Shown here piece after piece: positions 31,176 to 41,900 of a stretch of DNA of 64,000 bases. The translations under genes and the position numbers were made by a program. Below the pieces are notes generated by a model, which was given only the letters and a program-made list of their open reading frames with translations, was not told the DNA's origin and did not search any database. The stretch's first letter is position 1. The number at the start of each line of letters is the position of its first letter. This stretch comes from Anthoceros angustus (taxonomy: Eukaryota > Streptophyta > Anthocerotopsida > Anthocerotales > Anthocerotaceae), in NCBI GenBank assembly GCA_010909165.1, contig MU008158.1, positions 432,581-496,580 on the forward strand, in the 5' to 3' direction.

Positions 31176-32380
31176 ATGTCGAGATGGCGTTTTGAAGGAC
31201 GCTCGAACTTGCTACAGGTGCCACATCAAAGTGCACCTCATGCGCGTCTTGTTGTGGGGTGTGTGGAGAGAAACCCGAGGAGGGGACAAGTGCTACGCTC
31301 CTCGGAGATGTTTTACCTCCGTCCGCGAGATGGTGCAATCTTTTATGTCCTAGAGCACCGGATGAGGAGGCATAGGCGAAAATGTTTGCTTGGTAAATGC
31401 GCTTGTGGAGTTTCTAAGCTGGCCCTCTGTCCTAAGGAGGTTTCACAAGCAATTTTGCCGGAGGTGACGCTGAAGTGGCGGTGCTTTGAGTACCAGAAAG
31501 TGGGAGTGAATGAGGACGGAACCTCTAAGACCAGAATAAAGCTAGTCTATAGGGAAACTTATCCTTCGGCGATGATTGAATTCCTTCAAGATAAGCTGGC
31601 TGCCTTCATTTCACATGATTACGTCCAAAGATGGCAAGCCACGGAGTTTTAAATGCATTGATTGGTTTCGAGGATGTGATAGTTTACGTTATGGACTTCT
31701 CGAACTATGCTTTCCAAGTTCGAGCGAGATACAATCAATGCACGCATAGTGATCAAGTGACTATCCTAGTCCATGTTACATATATGCGGATGGGGGGTAG
31801 AGGAGGACCCCTATTGCAATGTTCAAAAGTTTTACCACTTTTACATTAGTGATGACATGCAAGACGACACTCTCTTTGTCCAAAGATGCCCTTATGCTAC
31901 TGGACTGGTTGCTGTCCAATGGATACAAGAGGCCACGGAGCATTGGATGTGGTCGGATGGTGCGGCTTCGGTTTAAGGCTTGCACCAAGCTATTTTGTGG
32001 CGAGGTACCCAGGTCTAACTGGGGGATGCAAAATGCTGTGGAGTTATTTTGGGTCAGGACACGGAAAAGGGGAGCACGATGGGGCAGGTGCCATATTAAA
32101 GAGGGCACTACATGGAGAAGAGCTGTCACCTTCACCGACAAGGCTGCAGAGTGCTGCAGACGTTGTCGAGTTCTTGCGTTCCAGTATATCTCATGGGGCA
32201 GCATCCTCCTATGCAAGTGGCGAAAGGCAGGTGCAGAGGGTTTTTTGGTTGGTGGGAAAGAATGAAGTCAACCGCATGCGGTGTGCACCAATCCCGGGTT
32301 CTAAAGGCATGCACAGATTTACGGGACTCGTGGATGCAACCAACCTCGGCTCAAGATGCGGCATCTAGCGTGTTTTGTGC
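31176..32380 (+). pseudogene. DDE-like catalytic part of an unnamed transposase family
   Basis: Coding blocks occur in succession but in different frames: CGVSKLALCPKEVSQAILPEV..KWRCFEYQKVGV (31400-31510), AFISHDYVQRWQATEF (~31605-31650), VMDFSNYAFQVRARYNQCTHSDQVTILVHVTY (31690-31785), FYISDDMQDDTLFVQRC (31840-31890), WMWSDGAAS (~31950), YFVARYPGLTGGCKMLWSYF and GSGHGKGEHDGAGAILKR (~31990-32103), VFWLVGKNEV (~32240). Asp in MDFS, Asp in WSDG and Glu in GKGEHDG are positioned as a candidate DDE triad. An HGKG..DG.G signature occurs, as I recall, in uncharacterised element-borne proteins of other eukaryotes. Several single-base indels break the frame, and some may be assembly errors. No terminal inverted repeats were found. 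Confidence 0.6.
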
Positions 32381-32399
32381 TATTTGCATGGGGCGGTGA

Positions 32400-33570
32400 C
32401 CATGCGGCATGTGATGCCCCATGGCATCCGGCATTCGATTACTTTGAGGCCGGACAATAGGGATCCCGCTGGTCGACCAGACCGGTGCAATCGCACCATT
32501 GCTAAATGCTCCCGGAGAGGATGGGCGCCTGCTGTTGTGGCGAGGTTGCAAATGAGGATGTCTCGAACTCGCACCTCTTAGAGCTTGGAGACAACTTTCG
32601 TGCGTGCATCCTAGGGATGAAGGTTCAAGTTTTTATTTGGCAAAATGCACAGCATTGCGGCATGTGACCACGGAGCACATTACATCCATGGAGCAAGCAA
32701 AACTTCCTCCCGGTGACAAGGTAGTTGTGGGAATACTACTCGTGAGCGGATGGTTGTGTGTACACTTTGGACTACGATTCCGCGGAGGTCACCCTTCTTT
32801 CAACTGCGTGAGAGCGCAAGTTCCCACCGTTGGAACGAGTGGAAGGAGGCCGGCTATTGTCGGACTCGGACCATAGAGTCCTTTAAAGAGCTTGTGAGGG
32901 AGGGAAACTAGGACATATGCCCATGCCTTCACGAAATGACCTTGATCCGACTTCTAAATACCATGGTCCGTAACCATCTTCACACGCAAAGGTCTCGATG
33001 CACTCGCATGAATATGGAGCACTTTGCCCGAATTGCGATTGCGGGTGATAAGCTCTAACGCAAAATCCCGAAAACCCCGCCGAGGTTTGTACAGTGTAAG
33101 CTTGAAGCAAGTGAGCCATGGCTGCGGAGATGGGTGCGGTGTTGCTGTTTTGGCGGGCGGTGTTGCTGCGATGGCGGGCGGGGTGCGGGTGTTGCTTTGG
33201 CGGGCGCGGTGTTGCCGCGGATGGCGGGCGCGGGTCGCGATGGCGTGAGCGGTGTCGGTGCGATTGCGGGAGCGAGTGTGGGTGCGATGGCGGGCACGGG
33301 GTTGGAGCGATACGGGCGGATGGCGGCGAAGACCATTCATGGCTCGGGCAGCCCTCGGGCAAGTGTCCGGAAGACTGCGTGGTCATTTGGCGGTGATCCG
33401 AACCGCAGATCCGGCAGCGCTGATGCTTGAGAGACTACCCACGTCCAAATGAGCGTGATCATAGACATCGTGGCCCACCAAGATGAGAGTGAGGATACAC
33501 AATCCGTGCGGTCAAGCTAGTCTCCAAGAAGGAATCAAGAAACGGGAAACTAGAGGTGTATCATGTCGAG
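32400..33570. other. Decayed transposon tail and CG-rich DNA, no clear gene
   Basis: The first ~500 bases probably continue the transposon coding sequence in broken frames (MKVQVFIWQNAQ-like around 32620). Bases 33110-33310 are a degenerate GGCGGGCG/GTGTTGC low-complexity stretch, the source of several Ala/Gly/Arg-rich frames. Confidence 0.4.
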
Positions 33571-33573
33571 AGA

Positions 33574-34173
33574 CTATTTTCCGGCCCATGTTTGTTCTTG
33601 CGTGCTCGGGGGGTGTGTTGAAGGAAGGCTCTCCCTATGCACATGCGGAGGCTCTCTTGATTCACTAGTGAAAACGTCAAAATTGTCCAACATTGGAGTC
33701 AAGTTTCCCAATTTTGTCCATTCAAGTCTCTCCATTGTCCGTAAGTCTAGCCACCTACAATTCAGCGTTTGGTCCGTGCCTCTAGGGCTTCTTCTAGCGT
33801 GGCCTTGACCGTAGGGCTTACCCAATACTTGACAACCTCGTTCTTGTTGTGGGGATCCGACTTGGCTTGCTCCGACATCGACTTTGGCCTGCACCACGTA
33901 GTCTGCCCGCAGCACCACTGTTTGCCCAAGCCTTCCCTTGTTTAGAAGCTCGTATAGCCGTGGCCCTACTTCCACGTAATAATTACCCTCTACAACCTCA
34001 GCGCCTTTGCGAATGGGAAGACCCTTCCAAAATTTGTCTTCATGCCGCGCTTCGAGTTTGTGCACACCCTTCACACACCTGAGGAGGTAGAAGTTAACGT
34101 TCTCTATATTGCCTGGCTCCGCACGTACCATATAGTTATCCCCAGGCTCCAACTCTTGCACTGCTGGAGGCAA
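33574..34173 (-). pseudogene. Transposon-borne protein fragment, opposite orientation
   Basis: A 199-codon minus-strand frame reads DNYMVRAEPGNIENVNFYLLRCVKGVHKL, FWKGLPIRKGAEVVEGNYYVEVGPRLYEL, VVLRADYVVQAKVDVGAS. Its first ~110 residues have a coherent hydrophobic pattern; the second half, after the CQVLG region, looks out of frame. It resembles the small beta-rich segment that I associate with the C-terminus of element-borne proteins such as that at 31176-32380, but this is a weak impression. No intact start or end can be fixed. Confidence 0.4.
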
Positions 34174-34439
34174 GTGACTAGTCTTGATCTTCTTTGAATG
34201 TCTGGCTTGGTCGTCTTTGGAGCCTTACGCTTGCCTCTTTTCCCAGGCGGGTCCCCATGCTCACAGCCTCACTATTATCCTGCACCAAATCATGCCCACC
34301 CCATTCACATTCCCAACCCGAGACAATGCAGCGACTCCTCGGTGTGTCATTCTCCGCTCGGGTCCTTCTCCACCTCGTGTGTCCTTGTCTAGTTGAGATG
34401 CACCCTTCTTCGCCCGCCTCGGTTGTGACCTCATTCTCC

Positions 34440-34870
34440 ACCCAGGTTTGTCCTTGTCCACATCATGTGTGTGTTTCTCCAGCGTCACGTGTGTCCTTCT
34501 CCACATCATGTATGGCCCTCTCTTGCTCAAGTGTGGCCTTCTCCACCTCGGGCATGGCCTTCTCCACCTCAAGTGTGGCCTTCTCCACTCCATGCCCTTC
34601 TCCACCTCGGTGTATGGCCTTCTCCACTGCGGTGTCCACCTTAGGTATGGCCTTCTCCACATCATGTATGGCCTTCTCCACCTCAAGTGTGGCCTTCTCC
34701 ACCTCGGTGTGTCCACCTCAGGTATGGCCTTCTCCACTGCAGCTGTGTCCTTGTCCACCTCAACTGTGATCTTCTCCACATTAGGTGTGGCATTCTCCTC
34801 TGCGGGGGTGGTGTTCTCCACTGAAGGCGTGGCCTTCTCCACTGCCTGTGGCCTTCTCCCCCCACACTGC
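34440..34870 (-). repeat. Minisatellite encoding EKAT.EVEKA-type heptads on the minus strand
   Basis: Repeats of GTGGCCTTCTCCACCTCAA and variants (about 18-27 bp). On the minus strand they read VEKATLEVEKAMPEVEKAT..., a heptad-like coiled-coil pattern, in shifting frames. It is probably an internal repeat of the minus-strand transposon protein whose other pieces flank it. Confidence 0.75.
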
Positions 34871-35279
34871 ACTTTGTTCCACAGACTGAGTGTGCAAATG
34901 CACTGGGTCCCCCTCTGATCCCCCTGCTGCCTCTGCATTGTCTTCCTGCAGCAATTCTGCACTTGCTGCCTCCCCTAGCCCTACTCTTGAATGCCCCCCT
35001 GGCGTTGGCACCCTTTTTTTCACCGAGGGCGGGGTCCAAGGAACCCTCCGGCGATCCAGCCAAAACCGAGCCATACGAGCCGCCGGTGGCAAGCAGTCGC
35101 CGTATTCGAATGGGAACACTCCGGCACTTGACATCGAGGCAACTTCGTATGGTGCAAAAAGCATTGATAGCATTAGCTTTGGAGGAAAGCAATACAAGGG
35201 AAAAGGAAATCCCGTTCCTGCCACACCCTCGCCCGGACACAGATCCTGCGGGTATGTGGCGGTGACTTGGCGAATCTTC

Positions 35280-35780
35280 TCAAGGCGAGAGCAATCCATC
35301 CGGATCCTTTACAAGCTCAAGGTACTCGGACTTCCACTCCTTGAGTTGTTCATGCCTCACTGTTCCTCGCGGATCCGCCCTTTCGTACCACCGGTGTCCA
35401 CCTCCATCTGCAGTCTTCGAGGGCACAATGCTTGTTGGTCTGCAAATGAGAAAAGAGGCAAAATTCATGGTACATATGCCCGCATGAGAGCAGAACCTGC
35501 TCATTGCAGCCAAACCACCTGCAATGACATGTACTCAGTGAGAAACACGGCAAGCACTAAGCAGACAAGTTCACAGATCCACACAGTACACCAAAAGCAT
35601 ACCTAGCGCATATAGGGCAAGCATTCACAACAATGGTCGGCCCTGTCATCCGCTCCAAGGGCGCTGGAAGGAAGTTGGTGCGACCAGGCCTCCCCTCCAC
35701 TTCAACATCCATGACTGTTGCCAAGGACTTGAGGACGTTGAACATCCGTTCCTTGGTCGGGAGGCTGTTGAAGCTCATCT
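35280..35780 (-). pseudogene. Cys/His zinc-finger (RING-like) segment of a transposon-borne protein
   Basis: Minus-strand frames contain VVNACPICARYAFG (around 35600) and, downstream, CNEQVLLSCGHMYHEFCLFSHL and NKHCALEDCRWRWTP (about 35380-35500). The Cys/His spacing (C..C, C.H.YH..C, C....C) resembles a RING-type finger. It lies in the same orientation as the coiled-coil minisatellite at 34440-34870 and the repeats at 35849-39960, so these may be parts of one large element on the minus strand. Frameshifted. Confidence 0.45.
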
Positions 35781-35848
35781 TTGAGCACGAGTCCTCCGTC
35801 GTGACTCCTCAACCCGCAAATACAGGCTCTTCTCCAGCATACGGGGCT

Positions 35849-37820
35849 TGAAGGCGGCCGAAGGTGGTGACCAAGGATCTGCCCTTGAATGTCCTCAAAA
35901 GTCTCGTCATCTTGATGCTCTTACGCACCATCTCCATTTCACAGGAACACTTGCGAATGTCGACGCCACCTCCCAAGCCTCTGTTTTCCGGTCAAAGCAT
36001 GCTTTACCTCCTTTGCAGCAGCATCCACCTTGTCAAGTTGGACATTTACATCATCAACTCCCTGATACGGATCGGTGGTTCGAGCACGGTAGCCACCTTG
36101 GTCTTCCTTGCGAGCTTCCTTCACCTTCCACAAGGCAAGTAAATCACCCATCGGTGGATCTAGTGGGACAACATTGCGGAAAGTAGCAATGTGCCCACCA
36201 GTCGAGCAAACGTGAAAATCTGGGCACATCAAGTGGAGGAGAAACACGAGCAAATGACCGGATACAACGCATGTTGCTCAACAACAGTGCAGTGGTGACC
36301 AAGGCAACGAGCATGGTGCACTTCACATGACCCTACACCATGGCAAACTAGGTTGAATGACCGGAGGGCGGACTAGGGTGCACCTCACATGATAGTAGGC
36401 GGTGTAGAGGACTTAGCGACCGGGCATGACAAACATGTAGCACAAGGTGAGACAAACTTGAAAGCACGGTAGACAAACTTGAAAGCACGGTAGCCTGGGC
36501 CCCCAGCAGTAGGGCTCTTCCTCCTTGACTCCTGCAGCCTTCACCGCCTCGCCCGCTTTCCCTCACGGACTTCGTTTCTTATTCCTCCCTGTTTGTGTCT
36601 TCTCGTGGAAGGTCTTCCGATTCACGTCGAGGCCAACAAGTTTCTCCAATTCCAAGGGCCATGAGCCTAGGGATCCTTCTCCCAGTGGGCCTCATTTCGT
36701 ACATGCCAAAAATAAGAACATCAATTTCCTCCATTCTTCTTCGCTAAGGGCATCGGTTTCCCTTGACCATGCCCCTCGTTAAAACTAGGGGCCCAAAAGC
36801 CTCTCCACCTCCTCGTTCCCCAACTTGTCCCTCGGTCCATTTGCGAGTCCGGTCTTTGACATCCACCCCAACGGAGGCTGCCATCGGCCGCCCTCCATGT
36901 CCAACTTGCCATGGGCCCCCACCGCCCATATTCCCTCGAGCGCTCTCTTCCTCCTTGACTCCTGCAGCCTTCACCGCCCGCTTTTCGCCGCTCTTGGATA
37001 CCATGGATCGCCACTTGGCTTGGGCACCTCGGGTGAGCTCGCTTCCACCTAATCTAAATCTTGCATCCTTTGGATGAGTGCCCGAGCTCCCACGATAATT
37101 GTCTTCCACATCTCGGCCTCCTCACTTTCTTCAAGCTCACCTGTTACGGACTTAGAGGCATTTCCCACACACAAGGCAACCTTAGACACCATGAGGAACA
37201 TGGACCACAGTTATGTCAAATGGAGAGCATGAGGAACACTGAGCCACCTCCACAACATCCATGATGCCGCCAAGGACTTGAGGACGTTGAACATCCGTTC
37301 CTTCAGTCAAGACAAGCCTGTTGAAGCTCATCTTTGAGCACGAGTCCTCCGTCGCCAGCTCCTCAACCGCAATCTGAGCTCTTCTCCAGAGCATATGTGG
37401 CTTGAAGTCGACCCGAAGGTGGGCGACCAAGGATCTGTGCCCTTGAATGTCCTCAAATCTTCGATGCTCTTACGCACCATCTCCATTTCGGAACACTTGC
37501 GAATGTCGAACGCCACCTCCCAAGCCTGCTTTTTCACCGGTCAAAGCATGCTTTACCTCCTTTGCAACGCATCCACCTTGTCAAGTTGGACATTTACATC
37601 ATCAACTCCCTGATACGGATCGGTGGTTCGAGCACGAGCCACCTTGGTCTTCCTTCGCGAGCTTCCTTCACCTTCACAAGTACAAAGGCAAGTAAATCAC
37701 CCATCGGTGGATCTAGTGGGACACTGCGGAAAATGTGCCCACCGTCGAGCAAACGTGAAGGAAAAGTGATCTGGGCACATCAAGTGGAGGAGAAAAGAGC
37801 AAATGACCAGGATACAGGCT
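35849..37820. repeat. ~1.97-kb tandem unit, copy 1 (with a partial extra copy at its end)
   Basis: The sequence from GAAGGCGGCCGAAGG (35849) through AAGGGCATCGG (36747) to ATGTCAAATGGAGAGC (about 37210) recurs at 37824-39190 with a spacing of about 1970. Bases 37265-37820 are a further partial copy of the first part. On the minus strand the unit encodes coiled-coil fragments (MWKTIIVGARALIQRM, WKRAHEVPK, EMEMVRKSIEDDETF). Copies differ almost only by small indels. Confidence 0.85.
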
Positions 37821-37823
37821 TGA

Positions 37824-39960
37824 AGGCGGCCGAAGGTGGTGACCAAGGATCTGCCCTTGAATGTCCTCAAAAGTCTCGTCATCTTCGATGCTCTTACGCA
37901 CCATCTCCATTTCACAGGAACACTTGCGAATGTCGACGCCACCTCCCAAGCCTCTGTTTTCCGGTCAAAGCATGCTTTACCTCCTTTGCAGCATCCACCT
38001 TGTCAAGTTGGACATTTACATCATCAACTCCCTGATACGGATCGGTGGTTCGAGCACGGTAGCCACCTTGGTCTTCCTTCGCGAGCTTCCTTCACCTTCA
38101 CAAGTACAAAGGCAAGTAAATCACCCATCGGTGGATCTAGTGGGACAATTGCGAGAAAGTAGCAATGTGCCCACCGTCGAGCAAACGTGAAGGAAAAGTG
38201 ATCTGGGCACATCAAGTGGAGGAGAAACACGAGCAAATGACCGAGGATACAACGCACATGTTGCTCAACAACTTAGTGCAGTGGTGACCAAGGCAACAAC
38301 GAGCATGGTGCACTTCACATGACCCTACACCATGGCAAACTAGGTTGAATGACCGGGAGGGCGGACTAGGGTGCACCTCACATGATAGTAGGCGGTGTAG
38401 AGGACTTAGCGACCGGGCATGACAAACATGTAGCACAAGGTGAGACAAACTTGAAAGCACGGTAGCCTACCCACAGCAGTGCGGCTCTTCCTCCTTGACT
38501 CCTGCACCGCCTCGCCCGCTTTCCCTCACGGACTTCGTTTCTTATTCCTCCCTGTTTGTGTCTTCTCGTGGAAGGTCTTCCGATTCACGTCGAGGCCAAC
38601 AAGTTTCTCCAGAATTCCAAGGGCCATGAGCCTAGGGATCGCTTCTCCCAGTGGGCCTCGGCTCGTACATGCCAAAAATAAGAACATCAATTTCCTCCAT
38701 TCTTCTTCGCTAAGGGCATCGGTTTCCCTTGACCATGCCCCTCGTTAAAACTAGGGGCCCAAAAGCCTCTCCACCTCCTCGTTCCCCAACTTTGTCCCTC
38801 GGTCCATTTGCGAGTCCGGTCTTTGACATCCACCCCAGACAACGGAGGCGCCATCACCGCCTCCATGTCCAACTTGCCATGGGCCCTTTCCCGCCCATAT
38901 TCCTCCAAGCGCTCTCTTTCCGGGCCGCTCGGCCCTTCCCTTCCGCGCTCTTCTTGGATACCATGGATCCGCCACTGCTTGGGCACCTCGTGAGCTCGCT
39001 TCCACCGCAATCTCCACATCGCCATCCTTTGGATGAGTGCCCGAGCTCCCACCGATAATTGTCTTCCACATCTCGGCCTCCTCACTTTCTTCAAGCTCCC
39101 GTTGTCTGGACTTAGAGGCATTTCCCCTGCACACACAAGGCAACCTTAGACACCATGAGGAACATGGACCACAGTTATGTCAAATGGAGAGCATGAGGAA
39201 CATGAGCCACCCTCCACATCTCGCACTATGAAAACACACCGCCTCGAGCCGGGCCTTCTTTAGCGAGGCCATCACCGCGTCTGGGCGGCCTCCATCACCT
39301 GTGCTGCCTCGAGCGACAACGGCTGGTCGACCAAGATGCCTCGGCGGGCATGCCTCGCCATCGCCTAGGCTCGCCTCGTCCTCCGCCATCCGCCCTCCAT
39401 GTCCAACTTGCCATGGGCCCTTTCCCGCCCATATTCCCTCGAGCGCTCTCTTCTTTGCCGGCTCCCTTCCCTTCCGCTTTCCTGCTCTTGGATACCATGG
39501 ATCGCCACTTGGCTTGGGCACCTCGTGAGCTCGCTTCCACCTCGCCGCAATCTCGTCACACATCCTTTGGATGAGTGCCCGAGCTCCCACGATAATTGTC
39601 TTCCACATCTCGGCCTCCTCACTTTCTTCAAGCTCCTGCGGACTTAGAGGCATTTCCCACACACACAAGGCAACCTTAGACACCATGAGGAACATGGACC
39701 ACAGTTATGTCAAATGGAGAGCATGAGGAACACTGAGCCACCCTCCACATCTCGCACTATGAAAACACACACCTCGGTGGCCGGGCCTTCTTTAGCGAGG
39801 CCATCACGCGTCTTTGCCACTGGGCCTCCATCACCAGGCTCGCCCTTGCCTCGGCGGCTACAACTCGCTGGTCGACCGGCCCTCGGCGGGCATGCCTCAG
39901 CGACCATCGCCTAGGCACGCCCTCGTCCTCCGCCATCCTCGCCCGTGCGGACAAGGCCCA
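37824..39960. repeat. ~1.97-kb tandem unit, copy 2, with further partial copies
   Basis: Second copy of the unit above. Within it, 39190-39720 and 39700-39960 repeat a ~510-bp segment (CCTCCACATCTCGCACTATG...CGTCCTCCGCCATC). The minus-strand coding fragments are the same as in copy 1 and equally broken. Confidence 0.8.
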
Positions 39961-41239
39961 TGTCGTGGCCCCAAGCCTGGCTCGAGGGAGGGCTCCACAA
40001 GCTGGGCCTCGGGACATGCGAGTGGAGGTGCCTCCCCCCTTGAGCGCAAAACACTCCTCACGTCACGATTACCACCTCACCCACGAGGACTGCCACTAGG
40101 AAACATGTAGTACCTGGAGGGCATCCGCATCATAGCTTCCGAGCTCCTAGGTGGGCGTTTCCTACAGTGGGCACAGATGTAGTCAGAGCAGGACCATGGC
40201 AGCAAACGCAAAACCCTAAACCCCAGTGAATGCAGCTTGAGCAACCTCGCACCTTGCAGTTGGTGGCTGCGAACTTGGTCCTCCCGGCGTGATTGCCCGT
40301 TCTCCCTTCCGCCGTGTGGCCTCTAAGCGTGGGGACCTCATTGCGTGGGCACCCTCCTCCCTTCCCGTGAACACTCCAAATGTCGATGGTCGATAGCGGT
40401 GGCGGCGCCTCGAGCTCCAGCGTGAAGATGAAGCTGCCACACCTTCACGAGCCGGTACTGGTTCCCAAGTTGTTTGCATGACATGTTCCGTTCCAAATTT
40501 GACTTAACTTCAAGTATAAATATTGGATAATCGAAACTTGGGGTATATGCGACATATTGCACATTTGCATATGTCACAAAATGTAGTATACCTAACTGCT
40601 AAGACCCTTGACGGTACATGCTGGGGAGGAAGTCCATGCGCTCAAGCCCTTCGCATAGGCATTGTCCTCGCGACATCACGTTCCCTTGCCAGACAGGCGC
40701 GATGACACACCGCTTTCAAGATGTCACCAGGCAATGCTAAAGGGATGGAACCTCACATGAGGAAGGCAGTACCTACACACAAAGACAAGTGTCTTTGCGT
40801 GAAGACTCACCGGACAACGGCTCAATCACACCTAGCGGTGGCATCTCGGGGCCACGTTAGCATATTGAGGACCACAGGCATCATACTCCTCGCCATCGTC
40901 CGTCATTGTCCCATATGCGGGTGGCCCGCCCTTGAGCCGAGCCTCTTCACGGAACGCTATTGCGGGCACATGGCGGGGATGTCACATCGCGGCCCTTATC
41001 CTGCGCACCACATGCTGTTCCACACACACGCCTCCAACGTTCGGCTCGCCCTCATGGTGGGCATGAAGGTGACATGTCGAGGAGTGGATGTGCGGGTTGG
41101 TGATGTCAATTAGTACTCCTCACCAAATCCGGCATGTACCCCTTATGCAGGAGCGCCCACTTCTCCCCGGTGACGCCGCTCAATCCTCTGCGGCGGAGCA
41201 GGCGCGATTACTACCACCACCTCCTCGGACAAGGCATCG
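39961..41239. other. Gene-free interval with a telobox
   Basis: An AACCCTAAACCCC telobox-like motif lies near 40212. Otherwise I see only short frames without family resemblance. Confidence 0.4.
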
Positions 41240-41900
41240 CAAGCAACCTGATCGACTGGTTGTGCAGGGGCAGCGGATGAAATTCTTTAGTGTGCCCTTG
41301 GCCTCGCAGTTCATGTCGCCTCTATCGGGTTGTGCTTTCTGCATAGTCCGGCCGAATCAGGGATGGCCAAACCTCCTCCTGCATCCACATAGGCGTTGAA
41401 AATGGTTGTCCCCGCTTGTTGTCTTCCGGCACCAACCACGGGACGTAGTGGGTGGCCCCATCTATTGCACCATGGACTCGAAGTAGAATTGAGTACGACT
41501 TGTCATAGTGCACACAATCCAACCACATCCATTTCGGTGCACTGGCAATCGCTCCCATTCCAATCTAACGCATACGGCACACCGCACAAATCGGCCGGAG
41601 CCACTCACAATCCATGTGCCACATGAACATGGGTCGTGTTGTTGTCTTCTGAGCGGATCACGGGCCGTCGGCCGGCGAGCCATGTCTTCAGCGCATCAAC
41701 GCATGACGCCTCGTCACTGCCTCCTTGGGATGTCGATTCCATCGACTTGCGGCTCCGCAGCACGGCGGATTCTGCATTGGCCGTGCGTGTGATGGCGTAT
41801 GAGTTGCAATGGCGTGGAGACCTCCACGGATAGCCTCCCATACTCGCCGCGCGCCATTCGGGTGCCGTTGCGAGCCTCGTCACCGTCCTCAAAGCTGCGG
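41240..41900 (-). pseudogene. Integrase-core (DDE, rve-like) element remnant
   Basis: A minus-strand frame at 41558-41322 reads KWMWLDCVHYDKSYSILLRVHGAIDGATHYVPWLVPEDNKR and then LIRPDYAES. This matches the pattern of integrase-core proteins of plant and animal mobile elements: W-x-D-x-x-x-K, then HGAIDG, then R.D. Overlapping frames upstream (41460-41680) continue the N-terminal side. Downstream at about 41245-41275 a PLHNQSI remnant corresponds to the block that should carry the catalytic Glu, which is not preserved. Frameshifts separate the blocks. Confidence 0.5.
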
